Shown one piece after another: positions 41,594 to 50,584 of a DNA stretch of 64,000 nt. This DNA comes from Pandoraea anapnoica (lineage in GTDB: Bacteria > Pseudomonadota > Gammaproteobacteria > Burkholderiales > Burkholderiaceae): positions 124,001 through 188,000 of the forward strand of contig NZ_CABPSP010000006.1 in assembly GCF_902459765.1 (NCBI RefSeq), in the 5' to 3' direction. Numbering within the stretch: position 1 is the stretch's first letter; each line of letters starts with the position of its first letter. The notes under the pieces were generated by a model. It made no database searches. It saw only the letters and a list, made by a program, of their open reading frames with translations, and was not told where the DNA came from. Position numbers and translations under genes: made by a program.

Positions 41594-42430
41594 ATGCGCA
41601 ATCTGGATCAACACACGATCACGCAGGAAGCGATAGACCGCCTGGCGGACACGCCGGACCCGCGCGTTCGCGAAGTGCTCACCAGCCTCATTCGCCATCT
41701 GCACGACTTTGCACGCGAGGTGAATCTGACGGAAGACGAGTGGGCCAAAGGAATCGCTTTTCTGACGGCGACCGGCCAGAAGTGCGACGACAAGCGTCAG
41801 GAATTCATCCTGTTAAGCGATGTGCTGGGGCTGTCGATGCTCACTGTCGCGATGAATAATGCGAAACCGCCGGAATGCACCGAGGCGACGGTGTTCGGGC
41901 CGTTCTTTGTCGACGGTGCGCCGCATTACGAGAACGGTGACGACGTGGCGAACGGCGCATCGGGCGAGCCGTGCGAAGTCAGCGGCAGCATTCGCGGGCT
42001 GGACGGCCGTCCTGTTGCAGGCGCACGCATCGACGTGTGGCAGGCCGACGCGCAGGGCCTGTACGACGTGCAACGCGACGACCTCGATACCGCACAAGGA
42101 CGCGGCGTGCTAAATGCCGACGAGGCGGGCGTGTACCGTTTCCACACGGTGCTGGCCGAGGCCTATCCGATCCCGACCGACGGGCCGGTCGGCGAGCTGC
42201 TGGCGGCGACGGCGCGGCATCCATGGCGTCCCGCGCATCTGCACTTCCGTATCGAAGCGTCAGGGTACGAGACGCTGGTCACGCATGTGTTCCGAGAAGA
42301 CGATAAATGGCTCGATTCGGATGCGGTGTTCGGCGTGCGTCAGTCACTGATCGCACCGTGGGTGCGTCGTGACGACGGCAGCTACTCGCTGCATTACGAC
42401 TTTGTCCTCAACCCTGTCGCCAAGGACTGA
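41594..42430 (+). CDS. Intradiol ring-cleavage dioxygenase, hydroxyquinol 1,2-dioxygenase type
   Basis: The ATG at 41594 gives 278 residues. The Fe(III) ligands fit Y157 (GLYDVQ), Y191 (AYPIPTDGP), H215 and H217 (WRPAHLHF). The N-terminal dimerisation helices (EVLTSLIRHLHDFAREVNLT) and the PPECTEATVFGPFF segment are typical of catechol/hydroxyquinol dioxygenases rather than protocatechuate subunits. Hydroxyquinol would give maleylacetate, but no maleylacetate reductase is in the window, so catechol or chlorocatechol activity cannot be excluded. It converges on a LysR gene, with the two stops 3 bases apart. Confidence 0.85.
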   Translation: MRNLDQHTITQEAIDRLADTPDPRVREVLTSLIRHLHDFAREVNLTEDEWAKGIAFLTATGQKCDDKRQEFILLSDVLGLSMLTVAMNNAKPPECTEATVFGPFFVDGAPHYENGDDVANGASGEPCEVSGSIRGLDGRPVAGARIDVWQADAQGLYDVQRDDLDTAQGRGVLNADEAGVYRFHTVLAEAYPIPTDGPVGELLAATARHPWRPAHLHFRIEASGYETLVTHVFREDDKWLDSDAVFGVRQSLIAPWVRRDDGSYSLHYDFVLNPVAKD

Positions 42431-42433
42431 GTG

Positions 42434-43318
42434 CTATCGCAGCCGCAGTCCCCACAGTGCATCAAGCACATGCTGAGTTGAGCGCTCCAGCGGCCCCGCG
42501 TGATGCGCGATGCCCAGATCGCGCCACAACGCAGGACGCAGCGGCCGCATGGCGATGCGCTCGTCCGTGTGGGGCGTGGTGGCTTCGTGCGGCAGAAGCG
42601 CGGCGCCGTACCCGGCGGCCACGAGGCTCTTGATCGCGTCGTTGTAGTTGAGTTCGATGCGCGGCGTTGGATGATGTCCGGCGGCGGCGAACCATTCGGC
42701 CGTCTGGCGCGACAAGCGTGTTGTACTGTCGTTCAGGATGAGCGGCTGGGCGGCGAGCCAGTCCGGCGTCACGCGTTTGGGCATCTCCCAATGCGCGGGC
42801 AGGAACGCTATCACCGGATCGCGACGCCATTGCCGCAGCGTCAGCCCTTTGGCCTGCGATTGCGGCAACGCCACCAGCCCGAGATCGAGTGCGCCGCGAT
42901 GCAGGCGACTGAGCGTCTCCTGCGACGTGAGGATGGCGACCTGCACGTCGATATCTGGATGATCCAGACGCAGCGTTTCAAGCGCCTGCGGCAGTAAATG
43001 CGCGATGGCCCCCGTCGACGCACCGATTCTCACCCGTCCCGCAAGTCCCTGCGCGTGCCGCTCGATGTCCTCCAGCGTGCGCTCCGCGTCGGCCAGCAAG
43101 CGCCGGGCGCGCTCAACCAGTGCCTCGCCGACCGACGTCGGTCGCACGTGCCCGCGCTTGCGCGACAAAAGTTGTGCGCCCACGCGCGCTTCCAGATCCG
43201 AGATATGCAGGCTGACGGTTGGTGGCGAGAGGTGCAGCGCCTGCGCTGCGTCGGCAAACGAACCGCTGTCGGCGACCGCCACCAGCGTCTTTAATCGGTC
43301 GAGACTGATCTCTCTCAT
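42434..43318 (-). CDS. LysR-family transcriptional regulator
   Basis: This 294-residue protein has an N-terminal winged helix ([20 protein letters not shown], then [16 protein letters not shown]) and a type 2 periplasmic-binding-like effector domain starting near [20 protein letters not shown]. It is convergent with the dioxygenase and divergent from the ArgC gene at 43457, with 138 bases between. By the usual LysR layout it would regulate the divergent argC more directly than the dioxygenase, but control of either is possible. Confidence 0.88.
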   Translation of the reverse strand: MREISLDRLKTLVAVADSGSFADAAQALHLSPPTVSLHISDLEARVGAQLLSRKRGHVRPTSVGEALVERARRLLADAERTLEDIERHAQGLAGRVRIGASTGAIAHLLPQALETLRLDHPDIDVQVAILTSQETLSRLHRGALDLGLVALPQSQAKGLTLRQWRRDPVIAFLPAHWEMPKRVTPDWLAAQPLILNDSTTRLSRQTAEWFAAAGHHPTPRIELNYNDAIKSLVAAGYGAALLPHEATTPHTDERIAMRPLRPALWRDLGIAHHAGPLERSTQHVLDALWGLRLR

Positions 43319-43456
43319 ATCGTCACCGTCATCTCGTCAGACATCATTCAGAAAAATGGAATTTCAGATTCACGAAATTCAACTTTTTTTATTTCACTCG
43401 TGGCAAGAAGATACCACTTCGACGAGGTTCACGTTTCCACTGATGGGGTATCTGAT

Positions 43457-44383
43457 ATGTCTTCTCCACTTGTCTTTATCGATGGTGACCAGGGCACCAC
43501 GGGATTGCAGATCCACGAGCAACTGCGTGGACGCGCCGATATTCAACTGCTGACGTTGCCGGACGCCCATCGCAAGGATCCGCAGCATCGCGCCGAGGCG
43601 ATCAACAACTGCGACATCGCCATTCTTTGTCTGCCCGACGCCGCCGCGCGCGAGGCCGCGGCGTCCATCGTCAATCCGCATGTCCGGGTGATCGACGCGA
43701 GCTCCGCGCATCGCACGCACGCCGACTGGGTGTACGGTTTCCCCGAAATGGTGAAAGGGCAGGCAGAGCGCGTGGCAAGTGCCAAACGCGTGTCGAACCC
43801 CGGCTGCTATCCGACGGGGGCGGTTGGCCTGCTGCGGCCGTTGGTCGACGCAGGGTTGATCCCGCGCGACTATCCGATCAGCGTCAATGCCGTGTCGGGG
43901 TATTCCGGTCGCGGACGCGCCGGGGTCGAGGAACACGAAGGACCGAATGCGACGCCTCGGGCGACACACCGCGTGTACGGGCTGGAGTTGTCGCACAAGC
44001 ACGCGCCGGAGATCGAACAACGCTCGGGTCTCGCGTTCCGTCCCCTGTTCCTGCCGTCGTACGGCTCGTACCGGCAAGGCATCGTGCTGACGATTCCGCT
44101 TCAGGTACGTTTGCTGGCACCGGGCGTCGATGGTCGCGCGTTGCACAACGCTTTGTCGGCTCACTACGCCGATGAAAAATTCGTCGAAGTGATGCCGATG
44201 GAAGCGCCGGGCGTTGTGAAACAGCTTGATCCGGAGGCGATGAACGGCACGAACTTCATGCAACTGAGCGTGTTCGCGCATCCGGAAAACGGTCAGATCC
44301 TGCTTGCTGCGGTGCTCGACAACCTTGGCAAGGGCGCGTCGGGGGCAGCTATTCAGAATCTGGACTTAATGCTCACTCAGTAA
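43457..44383 (+). CDS. argC: N-acetyl-gamma-glutamyl-phosphate reductase, type 2
   Basis: The ATG at 43457 gives 308 residues, the short type 2 length. The NADP-binding start is [20 protein letters not shown], and the catalytic Cys is C117 in [19 protein letters not shown]. It catalyses the third step of arginine synthesis, reducing N-acetylglutamyl phosphate to the semialdehyde. No other arg gene is close. The LysR gene is divergent, and a terminator at 44404-44431 follows, so it is a single-gene unit. A paralogue acting on another acyl phosphate is conceivable. Confidence 0.87.
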   Translation: MSSPLVFIDGDQGTTGLQIHEQLRGRADIQLLTLPDAHRKDPQHRAEAINNCDIAILCLPDAAAREAAASIVNPHVRVIDASSAHRTHADWVYGFPEMVKGQAERVASAKRVSNPGCYPTGAVGLLRPLVDAGLIPRDYPISVNAVSGYSGRGRAGVEEHEGPNATPRATHRVYGLELSHKHAPEIEQRSGLAFRPLFLPSYGSYRQGIVLTIPLQVRLLAPGVDGRALHNALSAHYADEKFVEVMPMEAPGVVKQLDPEAMNGTNFMQLSVFAHPENGQILLAAVLDNLGKGASGAAIQNLDLMLTQ

Positions 44384-44403
44384 AACAGGCGAAATCGGCA
44401 AGC

Positions 44404-44431
44404 CAACGGCGTCCTCGGACGCCGTTGTTTT
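44404..44431 (+). terminator. Intrinsic terminator after argC
   Basis: CAACGGCGTC (44404-44413) and GACGCCGTTG (44418-44427) form a perfect 10-bp stem with a CTCG loop, followed by TTTT. It lies 20 bases after the argC stop. Confidence 0.85.
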
Positions 44432-44509
44432 GCCTGGGACCCGCCCCCGGAACATCGCGCGGATGTTGTATCGTCAGGGCTCCCGTAATTTGTTGTCGAA
44501 GTCCCCCCG

Positions 44510-44968
44510 ATGATGCCGCTTCACTCCGATCCAGCGTTTTTTCAACTTCTGGCGGATAGCCACGCACGACTGCTCGGCCGCCCGCTCGTCCCCCAAGACA
44601 TCCCCTCCGAAGACGCCGTCGAATGGCTCTACGAGCACGCACCGTTTGCCGTGCTCGCGCACAACACGGCCGCCGATCCGGTGTTCGTGTACGGCAACAA
44701 GATGGCGCAGCGCCGCTTTGGTTACGACTGGGCGGAAATCACCCGTCTGCCGTCGCGCCTGTCGGCCGAAGCGCCGAACCGTGCGGAGCGTCAGCAGTTC
44801 CTCGAACGCGTTCAGCGTCTGGGTTATGAGTCGGGCTACAAGGGGGTGCGCATCACAAAGACCGGTGAGCGTTTCATGATCGAAGAGGCCACGCTGTGGC
44901 AGTTGATCGACGACGAGGGCAAGCTGCATGGGCAGGCCGTCGTCATTCCGCGCACTCGCGATATGTGA
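44510..44968 (+). CDS. MEKHLA-domain protein
   Basis: This 152-residue soluble protein matches the MEKHLA domain, a PAS-like fold: YEHAPFAVLAHNTAADPVFV, GNKMAQRRFGYDWAEITRLP, SRLSAEAPNRAERQQFLERV and FMIEEATLWQLIDDEG. The same domain forms the C-terminus of plant HD-ZIP III transcription factors; in bacteria it occurs as a free-standing protein of unknown function. It stands alone after the argC terminator, and no partner is evident. Confidence 0.8.
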   Translation: MMPLHSDPAFFQLLADSHARLLGRPLVPQDIPSEDAVEWLYEHAPFAVLAHNTAADPVFVYGNKMAQRRFGYDWAEITRLPSRLSAEAPNRAERQQFLERVQRLGYESGYKGVRITKTGERFMIEEATLWQLIDDEGKLHGQAVVIPRTRDM

Positions 44969-45021
44969 TCGGTCGGCGCAGATCGGTGCGCGTGTGACGA
45001 ACGACGCCTCGCGTCATCCCT

Positions 45022-45789
45022 TCAGACGTTCACCGATTCGATGGCGATTTCCGGGTGCTTGTGGAATTCGGTGAGCGCGCAGTCGTCCGGGCGTGCGTCG
45101 GTGACGAGCGTCCATGCGCGCTCAAGCGGCGTCCAGTGCTGCTGACTTGCACGGTCGAGTTTGTTCGCCGTCACTAATACATAGACGCTGGCGGACTGTC
45201 GGATGATGCATTCCTTGAGCCACGCCTGTTCGGCCGACGCTTCGCACAGTCCGCGTCCGGCGACGACACCATCCGCGCCGAGAAACGCCTTGTCGACGGA
45301 AACCCGCGAGAGCGCGAGCTGCGCCAGCGGGCCGAGCACGCTCATGCTCGACGGACGCACGTCGCCGCCGATGAGCGTCACCGGCACCTTGTTGGCGGCC
45401 AGCGCACCGACGGCGAGCAAATTGTTCGTGACGACCTGCACGCTCTCGCGTCCCGCGAGGAAACGCGCCATCGCTTCGGTCGTCGTACCGCCATCGAGGA
45501 AGATCGTGTCGCCGTCGGCGACATGCGCGACCGCAGCGCGCGCGATGGCGTCTTTCTGTTCGCGAAAACTCTCGCGACGCAATTCCAGAGATTCTTCCGG
45601 TTCGTGCATACGCACGGGTGCTGCCGCGCCACCGTAAGTGCGCACGATGCGGCGTTCATCGGCCAGCGCGCGCAGGTCGCGCCGCACGGTCGCCTCCGAC
45701 ATGCCGAAGTGCGCGCATAGCGCAGCCACATCGGTCATGCCCGACAGGACAGCTTTGAAAATCGCCTCGCGGCGGTTAGCAACTTTCAT
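45022..45789 (-). CDS. DeoR-family transcriptional repressor
   Basis: The start at 45789 gives 255 residues beginning MKVANRREAIFKAV, the standard DeoR N-terminus; the frame stays open to 45978 but that extension is unusual and lacks a ribosome site. The helix-turn-helix is LCAHFGMSEATVRRDLRALA, and the sugar-phosphate-sensing domain contains IFLDGGTTTEAMARFL and DKAFLGADGV. It is divergent from the permease-kinase-dehydrogenase operon, and paired inverted repeats lie between. A phosphorylated acid sugar such as threonate 4-phosphate is the likely effector. Confidence 0.88.
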   Translation of the reverse strand: MKVANRREAIFKAVLSGMTDVAALCAHFGMSEATVRRDLRALADERRIVRTYGGAAAPVRMHEPEESLELRRESFREQKDAIARAAVAHVADGDTIFLDGGTTTEAMARFLAGRESVQVVTNNLLAVGALAANKVPVTLIGGDVRPSSMSVLGPLAQLALSRVSVDKAFLGADGVVAGRGLCEASAEQAWLKECIIRQSASVYVLVTANKLDRASQQHWTPLERAWTLVTDARPDDCALTEFHKHPEIAIESVNV

Positions 45790-46143
45790 GGAGGGATCGC
45801 TCAATGATACGAATGACGAAGTCTCGCGGGCGAGCGCAACGCCGTCAGGGCAGACAGCAGGTTCGCCGCACGGCGCGCATAGTGTAGCTTGCGGCGTCCG
45901 CAAACCGGTGGGGACGCTGGCAAATGGGGCTGCGAGGGCGGTACGCGGCGTGTTGTCTATCAATAATGATCGATTCAATCATTTTGACGATCTGGATGCC
46001 CTCGTTTTGACCGATTTCACTCGAGGATAAACCCCTAGTCACAAAATTTGCACATTTTTCTGGCAGCGATTAGACTTCCGTCTGCTCAAATCGATCAAAA
46101 TAATGATCGATTAGTCAATATAGATATCAGTCGGGAGACAACA
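45790..46143. promoter_or_regulatory. 354-base divergent control region with two DeoR-type operators
   Basis: AATAATGATCGATT occurs twice, at 45962-45975 and 46099-46112. The second copy is part of a perfect inverted repeat: AATCGATCA (46089-46097), six bases, TGATCGATT (46104-46112), located just before the ribosome site of the permease gene. The first copy also lies in a symmetric context, AATGAT and ATCATT at 45965-45983. Two sites 137 bases apart could support looping repression. No gene is seen here. Confidence 0.7.
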
Positions 46144-47142
46144 ATGGCTCAAATTCATATCAAGCGCGGCATCGAACGCGTACCGGGCGGGATGATGATT
46201 GTCCCCCTGCTGATCGGCTCGTTGATTGCCACGTTCATGCCGGGCATGCCGAAGTTCTTCGGCTCCTTCACGAACGCGCTGTTCACCGGTGCGCTGCCGA
46301 TTCTCGCGGTCTTCTACGTCTGCATGGGCGCGAGCATCGACGTGAAGGCCACGCCGTACCTCATCAAGAAGGGGGGCGCGCTGTTTGCCGCCAAGGTGGG
46401 CGCGGCGATTGTCGTGGGCATCGTACTCGGACACTTCCTGGGCGAAGCACCGGTGACGTCGGGCATGTTCGCGGGCATCTCCACGCTGGCCGTGGTCGCC
46501 GCAATGAACGACACCAACGGTGGCCTGTATATGGCGCTGATGGGTCAGTATGGCCGCTCGGAAGATGTGGGCGCGTACACGATCATGTCGCTCGAATCGG
46601 GGCCGTTCCTGACGATGGTCACGCTGGGTGTGGCCGGTCTGTCGGCGTTCCCGTGGCCGACGCTGGTCGGCAGCATTCTGCCGCTGGCCGTGGGCATGCT
46701 GCTGGGCAACCTCGACCGCGAAATGCGCGACTTCCTGGGCCGTGCCGTTCCCGTCATGATTCCGTTCTTCGCGCTGGCACTCGGAGCGGGCCTCGATCTG
46801 CACAAGGTCTGGCAAGCGGGCCTGTTGGGCATCCTGCTTGGTTTCGCCGTCGTCGTCGTGACGGGCATTCCGCTGTATATCGTCGACCGTCTGACGGGCG
46901 GCACGGGCGTGGCCGGTACGGCCGCTGCCAACACGGCAGGGAATGCGGCGGCAGTGCCTGCGCTGATTGCGGCCGCGAACCCCGTCTATGAAGAAGCCGC
47001 CAAGAGCGCGACGCTGCTCGTGGCAGCGTGCGTGGTGGTGACCGCCATCGTCTCGCCGATTCTGACGGCTGCCGTTGCCAAGCGTGCCATGGCGCGCAAT
47101 ACGGCAAACGCAGCGAGCGCGGGTAAGGGAGCGGTGCAGTGA
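46144..47142 (+). CDS. 2-keto-3-deoxygluconate permease (KdgT) family, probable four-carbon acid-sugar transporter
   Basis: The ATG at 46144 gives 332 residues; an upstream start at 46048 is rejected for lack of a ribosome site. About ten membrane helices are expected. Family motifs include [39 protein letters not shown] and [20 protein letters not shown]. The kinase gene overlaps its stop (GTGA), and PdxA2 follows, so it most likely imports D-threonate, L-threonate or erythronate with protons rather than ketodeoxygluconate. Confidence 0.87.
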   Translation: MAQIHIKRGIERVPGGMMIVPLLIGSLIATFMPGMPKFFGSFTNALFTGALPILAVFYVCMGASIDVKATPYLIKKGGALFAAKVGAAIVVGIVLGHFLGEAPVTSGMFAGISTLAVVAAMNDTNGGLYMALMGQYGRSEDVGAYTIMSLESGPFLTMVTLGVAGLSAFPWPTLVGSILPLAVGMLLGNLDREMRDFLGRAVPVMIPFFALALGAGLDLHKVWQAGLLGILLGFAVVVVTGIPLYIVDRLTGGTGVAGTAAANTAGNAAAVPALIAAANPVYEEAAKSATLLVAACVVVTAIVSPILTAAVAKRAMARNTANAASAGKGAVQ

Positions 47143-48410
47143 GTGTTCTGATTGTCGCCGACGATCTGTCCGGCGCTGCCGACTGTGCCATTGGCTTTAC
47201 CAATGCCGGACGGCGCAGTGTGGTGTCGCTGGACGTCGACGGCTTCAACGCCTCGGCACAGGTTGTCGCCATCGACACCGACACCCGGCGTCTCGCACCG
47301 AGTGAAGCGGCGGCACGCGCGGTCGCGGCCTGGCAGCGACTGGCGGCACCGGGCCGTCGTCTGTACAAGAAAATCGACTCGACGTTGCGCGGCAACTGGG
47401 TCGCCGAAGTGGCGGCCTTGCAGCCGCTCGCGGGACTGGCGGTCGTAGCGCCCGCGTTTCCCGCGACGGGACGCACCGTGCGCAACGGCGAAGTCTTCGT
47501 GCGCGGTGTGCCGCTGGTCGAGACGGACACGTGGCAGTTGGAGCACGAAGGGCAGGAAGCGCGTCTCGCACCCATGCTGAGCGCGGCCGGTATGGTCACG
47601 CAGACGGTGTCCGTCGAGACGCTTCGCGACGAACTCGTGCAGGTGGCATCGGCGTTGGCGACCATCGTCGCGCAGGCTCGCGCGGCGGGCGTGACGGCGC
47701 TGATCGTCGACGCGCAGACCGATGACGACCTCGCCATGCTCGCGCGCGCCAGCACGTCGCTCACGGAAATCTTCTGGGTCGGTTCGGGCGGTCTCGCTCG
47801 TGAACTGGCCGAACTGCCGGAATTGTTCGAGGTGCCGCAAGGCGCAACGCCGTCAGCAGAGGCGGCGAGCAACGTTGACACCGCTAACGGCAACGGCCGC
47901 GTGTTGACGCTCGTTGGCAGTTTGTCGGCCGTCTCGCGGCAGCAATGTGCACGACTGTGCGAAGACAATGCGGTCGTGGAGTGGGTCGTGCCGCCTGCCG
48001 TATTGCGTGCAGGTGCAGCGCATCCGCAGAGCACCGTGTGGTGCGAACGCATCGGCGAAGCCATCGAGCAAGGCACTGACTTGCTCGTGCGTATCGGACG
48101 CGACGACGCGTTCGATCCCGCCGAAGGCGCGCAACTCTCGGCCGCACTGGCGGCATTGATTGCGCCGCACTTCGCGAAGCTATCGGGACTGATCGTCACT
48201 GGCGGCGAAACGGCCCGTGCGATGTTGAGCGCGGCGAACATCGGCGCGCTGGAACTGCTGTCGGAAGTGGAGCCGGGCGTGGCCGTCGGACGTCCCGCCA
48301 ACGGTGCCCCCATGCGCATCGTCACAAAGGCCGGGGCATTCGGCGGGGAGGCGGCGCTTCATAGCGCTTATCGCCACTTGCGCGCGGCGGCGGATGCGAA
48401 CGTCGGTTGA
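47139..48410 (+). CDS. dtnK: Four-carbon acid-sugar kinase (DUF1537, DtnK/OtnK family)
   Basis: This 423-residue protein starts from GTG overlapping the permease stop by four bases. The N-terminal substrate domain begins [20 protein letters not shown] and holds [13 protein letters not shown]; the C-terminal nucleotide domain includes [20 protein letters not shown]. Family members phosphorylate D-threonate (DtnK), L-threonate or D-erythronate, or 3-oxo-tetronates, at C4. The pairing with PdxA2 immediately downstream, rather than with LtnD/OtnC/OtnI, points to D-threonate or D-erythronate kinase. Confidence 0.83.
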   Translation: MSVLIVADDLSGAADCAIGFTNAGRRSVVSLDVDGFNASAQVVAIDTDTRRLAPSEAAARAVAAWQRLAAPGRRLYKKIDSTLRGNWVAEVAALQPLAGLAVVAPAFPATGRTVRNGEVFVRGVPLVETDTWQLEHEGQEARLAPMLSAAGMVTQTVSVETLRDELVQVASALATIVAQARAAGVTALIVDAQTDDDLAMLARASTSLTEIFWVGSGGLARELAELPELFEVPQGATPSAEAASNVDTANGNGRVLTLVGSLSAVSRQQCARLCEDNAVVEWVVPPAVLRAGAAHPQSTVWCERIGEAIEQGTDLLVRIGRDDAFDPAEGAQLSAALAALIAPHFAKLSGLIVTGGETARAMLSAANIGALELLSEVEPGVAVGRPANGAPMRIVTKAGAFGGEAALHSAYRHLRAAADANVG

Positions 48411-48489
48411 CGCAAGACGTGACACCGCCCTCTAACGAACATCTGGAAATCGCCCCGGCCTGTGCGCCGGGCAACCCAACAAAACGGAT

Positions 48490-49506
48490 ATGAACGCAAA
48501 CGCCATGAACCCTTACCTCCCTGTTATCGGCATCACCATGGGTGATGCGGCGGGCGTTGGCCCCGAAATCATCGTCAAGAGTCTGGCGCACGAGAGCGTT
48601 TATCAGCAGTGCCGTCCGGTGGTGATCGGCGACGCGCGCCGTCTGGAACAGGCCATCGCCATCGTGAAGCAGCCGCTCACCGTGCGTCGTATCAAGACGG
48701 TCGCCGAGGCGACGTTCGCGCGCGGCGTGATCGAATGCATCGACCTCGATCTGATCCCGGAAGACCTGCCGTTCGGCGAGCTGTCGGCGATTGCGGGCGA
48801 CGCGGCGTATCAGTACATCGCGCATGCCGCGAAGCTGGCCGAAGCCGGTGAAATCGACGCGATCTGCACCGCACCGCTCAACAAGGAAGCGCTGCACGCG
48901 GGCGGTCACAAGTTCCCGGGTCACACCGAAATGCTGGCGCATCTGACGGGCGTAGAAGAAGTGTCGATGATGCTGGTCGCGCCGCAACTGCGCGTGATCC
49001 ACGTGACGACGCACATCGGCATCATCGACGCGATCCGCAAGATCGAGCCGGGGCTGGTGCAGCGCACGATCGAGCGCGGTCACGCCACGCTGGTGAAGGC
49101 GGGCATTGCGAATCCGCGCATCGCCGTGTGCGGCATCAACCCGCATGCGGGTGAGAACGGGCTGTTCGGTTACGGTGAAGAGGAAGAGAAGATCGTGCCC
49201 GCCGTGCAACTGCTGCGCGAGCGCGGTTGGGACATCGAAGGCCCGCTCCCGGCCGACACGCTGTTCTTCCGCGCTGGCCGTGGCGACTTCGATCTGGTCG
49301 TCGCCATGTACCACGATCAGGGCCACGGTCCGGTCAAGGTGCTGGGTCTGGAGGCGGGTGTGAACGTGACCGTCGGTCTGCAAGTGGTGCGCACGTCGGT
49401 CGATCACGGCACGGCGTTCGACATTGCAGGCAAGGGCATTGCCGACGAAGGCAGCCTGCTCGAAGCGCTGCGTCAGGGTGCGGAGCTGGCGACGCGTCGC
49501 GGCTAA
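48490..49506 (+). CDS. pdxA2: PdxA2-type 4-phospho-D-threonate/erythronate dehydrogenase
   Basis: This 338-residue protein starts at ATG 48490; 48505 is an alternative. PdxA-family features are seen: ITMGDAAGVGPEIIVKSLAH, TAPLNKEALHAGGHKFPGHT and AMYHDQGHGPVKVLGL, with metal-binding His residues in THIGI, NPHAGE and YHDQG. PdxA2 oxidises 4-phosphothreonate to a 3-keto acid that decarboxylates to DHAP. The adjacent acid-sugar kinase and permease make catabolism far more likely than vitamin B6 synthesis. Confidence 0.86.
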   Translation: MNANAMNPYLPVIGITMGDAAGVGPEIIVKSLAHESVYQQCRPVVIGDARRLEQAIAIVKQPLTVRRIKTVAEATFARGVIECIDLDLIPEDLPFGELSAIAGDAAYQYIAHAAKLAEAGEIDAICTAPLNKEALHAGGHKFPGHTEMLAHLTGVEEVSMMLVAPQLRVIHVTTHIGIIDAIRKIEPGLVQRTIERGHATLVKAGIANPRIAVCGINPHAGENGLFGYGEEEEKIVPAVQLLRERGWDIEGPLPADTLFFRAGRGDFDLVVAMYHDQGHGPVKVLGLEAGVNVTVGLQVVRTSVDHGTAFDIAGKGIADEGSLLEALRQGAELATRRG

Positions 49507-49516
49507 AGTACGGGAA

Positions 49517-49554
49517 GGGCATCGGTCGAAGACGACTGTCGGCGACCGATGCCC
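49517..49554. terminator. Hairpin between the convergent pdxA2 and LysR genes
   Basis: GGGCATCGGTCG (49517-49528) and CGACCGATGCCC (49543-49554) form a perfect 12-bp stem with a 14-base loop, exactly in the 52-base gap between convergent stops. There is no T run, but the position suggests two-way termination. Confidence 0.6.
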
Positions 49555-49558
49555 TCGC

Positions 49559-50485
49559 TCACTCCACCCCCATATGACCGCGATCGTTGATTTCGCGGAT
49601 GAGTGTGCGTAGCGCGCCGACGATACGCTCGGTCAGCCCCTGTGGTGGACGTCGCTCCGCCCACACCAGTCCCACATCCATCGATGGCACGCCCGTGCCG
49701 AGATCCCGTCGCAAAATCCGTCCGCCATCGATCGACCATGGCCGGTAGACGAGATCCGACAGAATCGATACCCCGTATCCCTGCGCCACCATGCTGCGAA
49801 TCGATTCGATCGAGCGCGTGCGGAAATGCACGACCGGCTCGACGTGCGCCGCATGCCAGTAACGCTCGACCGTCTGCACATGCTCGTCCATGTCCAGCAG
49901 CAGAAAGCGCTGCCCGCGCACGTCGTCCAGTGTGACGGTCGGCTTGTCGAGCAGCGGATGCCCGGGGTTCGTCCAGAGCCGCCGCGTGGAGCGCAGCAAC
50001 GTGTGCGAGACGAGACCGTCGGCGACGACGTTGGACACCAGTAGCAAGGCGAGATCGACGTCTCCCGCAAGCACGGCCGTTTCCAGCTCGCGACGGTCGC
50101 CCTCGATCAGCGTGAGTTCGACGTTAGGGAAACGCTTGGATAACGTGCTGGCCACTGACGGCAGCAGATAGGCAGAGATCGTCTCCGTGACGGCCAGCCG
50201 CAGCCGACCGCCCGCGTCGTCGGGCAGCGTACGGGCTTCGTGCAGGGCGTCGTCCGTCGCGTTGAGGATGCGATAGGCGTGCCGCAGGAACCGTTCGCCC
50301 GCCTCCGTCGGACGCAGCCCCTTCGCGTGCCGCACGAACAGCGGCGTGCCGACAATCACCTCCAGATTCTGCAAGGCAATCGTCAGCGACGACTGCGACG
50401 CGCTGCACCGCTCGGCGGCCCGCATCACTTGCCCGGTCTCGGCGACGGCCACGAAATACTCGATCTGACGCAGGGTTGGTTTCAT
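49559..50485 (-). CDS. LysR-family transcriptional regulator
   Basis: This 308-residue protein has the N-terminal winged helix with IEYFVAVAETGQVMRAAERC and ASQSSLTIALQNLEVIVG. The effector domain begins near GRLRLAVTETISAYLLPSVA. It is divergent from the fused molybdoenzyme at 50585; the 99-base gap is AT-rich. This is the standard position for a LysR activator of the molybdoenzyme, OCD-protein and permease operon. Confidence 0.88.
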   Translation of the reverse strand: MKPTLRQIEYFVAVAETGQVMRAAERCSASQSSLTIALQNLEVIVGTPLFVRHAKGLRPTEAGERFLRHAYRILNATDDALHEARTLPDDAGGRLRLAVTETISAYLLPSVASTLSKRFPNVELTLIEGDRRELETAVLAGDVDLALLLVSNVVADGLVSHTLLRSTRRLWTNPGHPLLDKPTVTLDDVRGQRFLLLDMDEHVQTVERYWHAAHVEPVVHFRTRSIESIRSMVAQGYGVSILSDLVYRPWSIDGGRILRRDLGTGVPSMDVGLVWAERRPPQGLTERIVGALRTLIREINDRGHMGVE

Positions 50486-50584
50486 TTAAAAAATCAATAT
50501 TGCAAACTATATTTTTTATATTAGTAATAAAACTGTCCCCTGTATAGCATCGGAACATCGCTTCATATATGAGATGCACGGGAC
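50486..50584. promoter_or_regulatory. AT-rich divergent promoter region of the LysR and molybdoenzyme genes
   Basis: The region contains AATCAATATTGCAAACTATA and then a TTTTTTATATTAGTAAT stretch, with AATAT/ATATT-type partial symmetry as expected for LysR sites. It is much more AT-rich than its surroundings. The sequence TCAATATTG resembles the site at 59999-60023 in the other divergent region. No exact -35/-10 assignment was possible. Confidence 0.45.

Noticed and set aside
48490-49506. PdxA as a vitamin B6 biosynthesis enzyme
   Set aside because: Its neighbours are an acid-sugar kinase, a permease and a DeoR regulator, which match the PdxA2 catabolic context.
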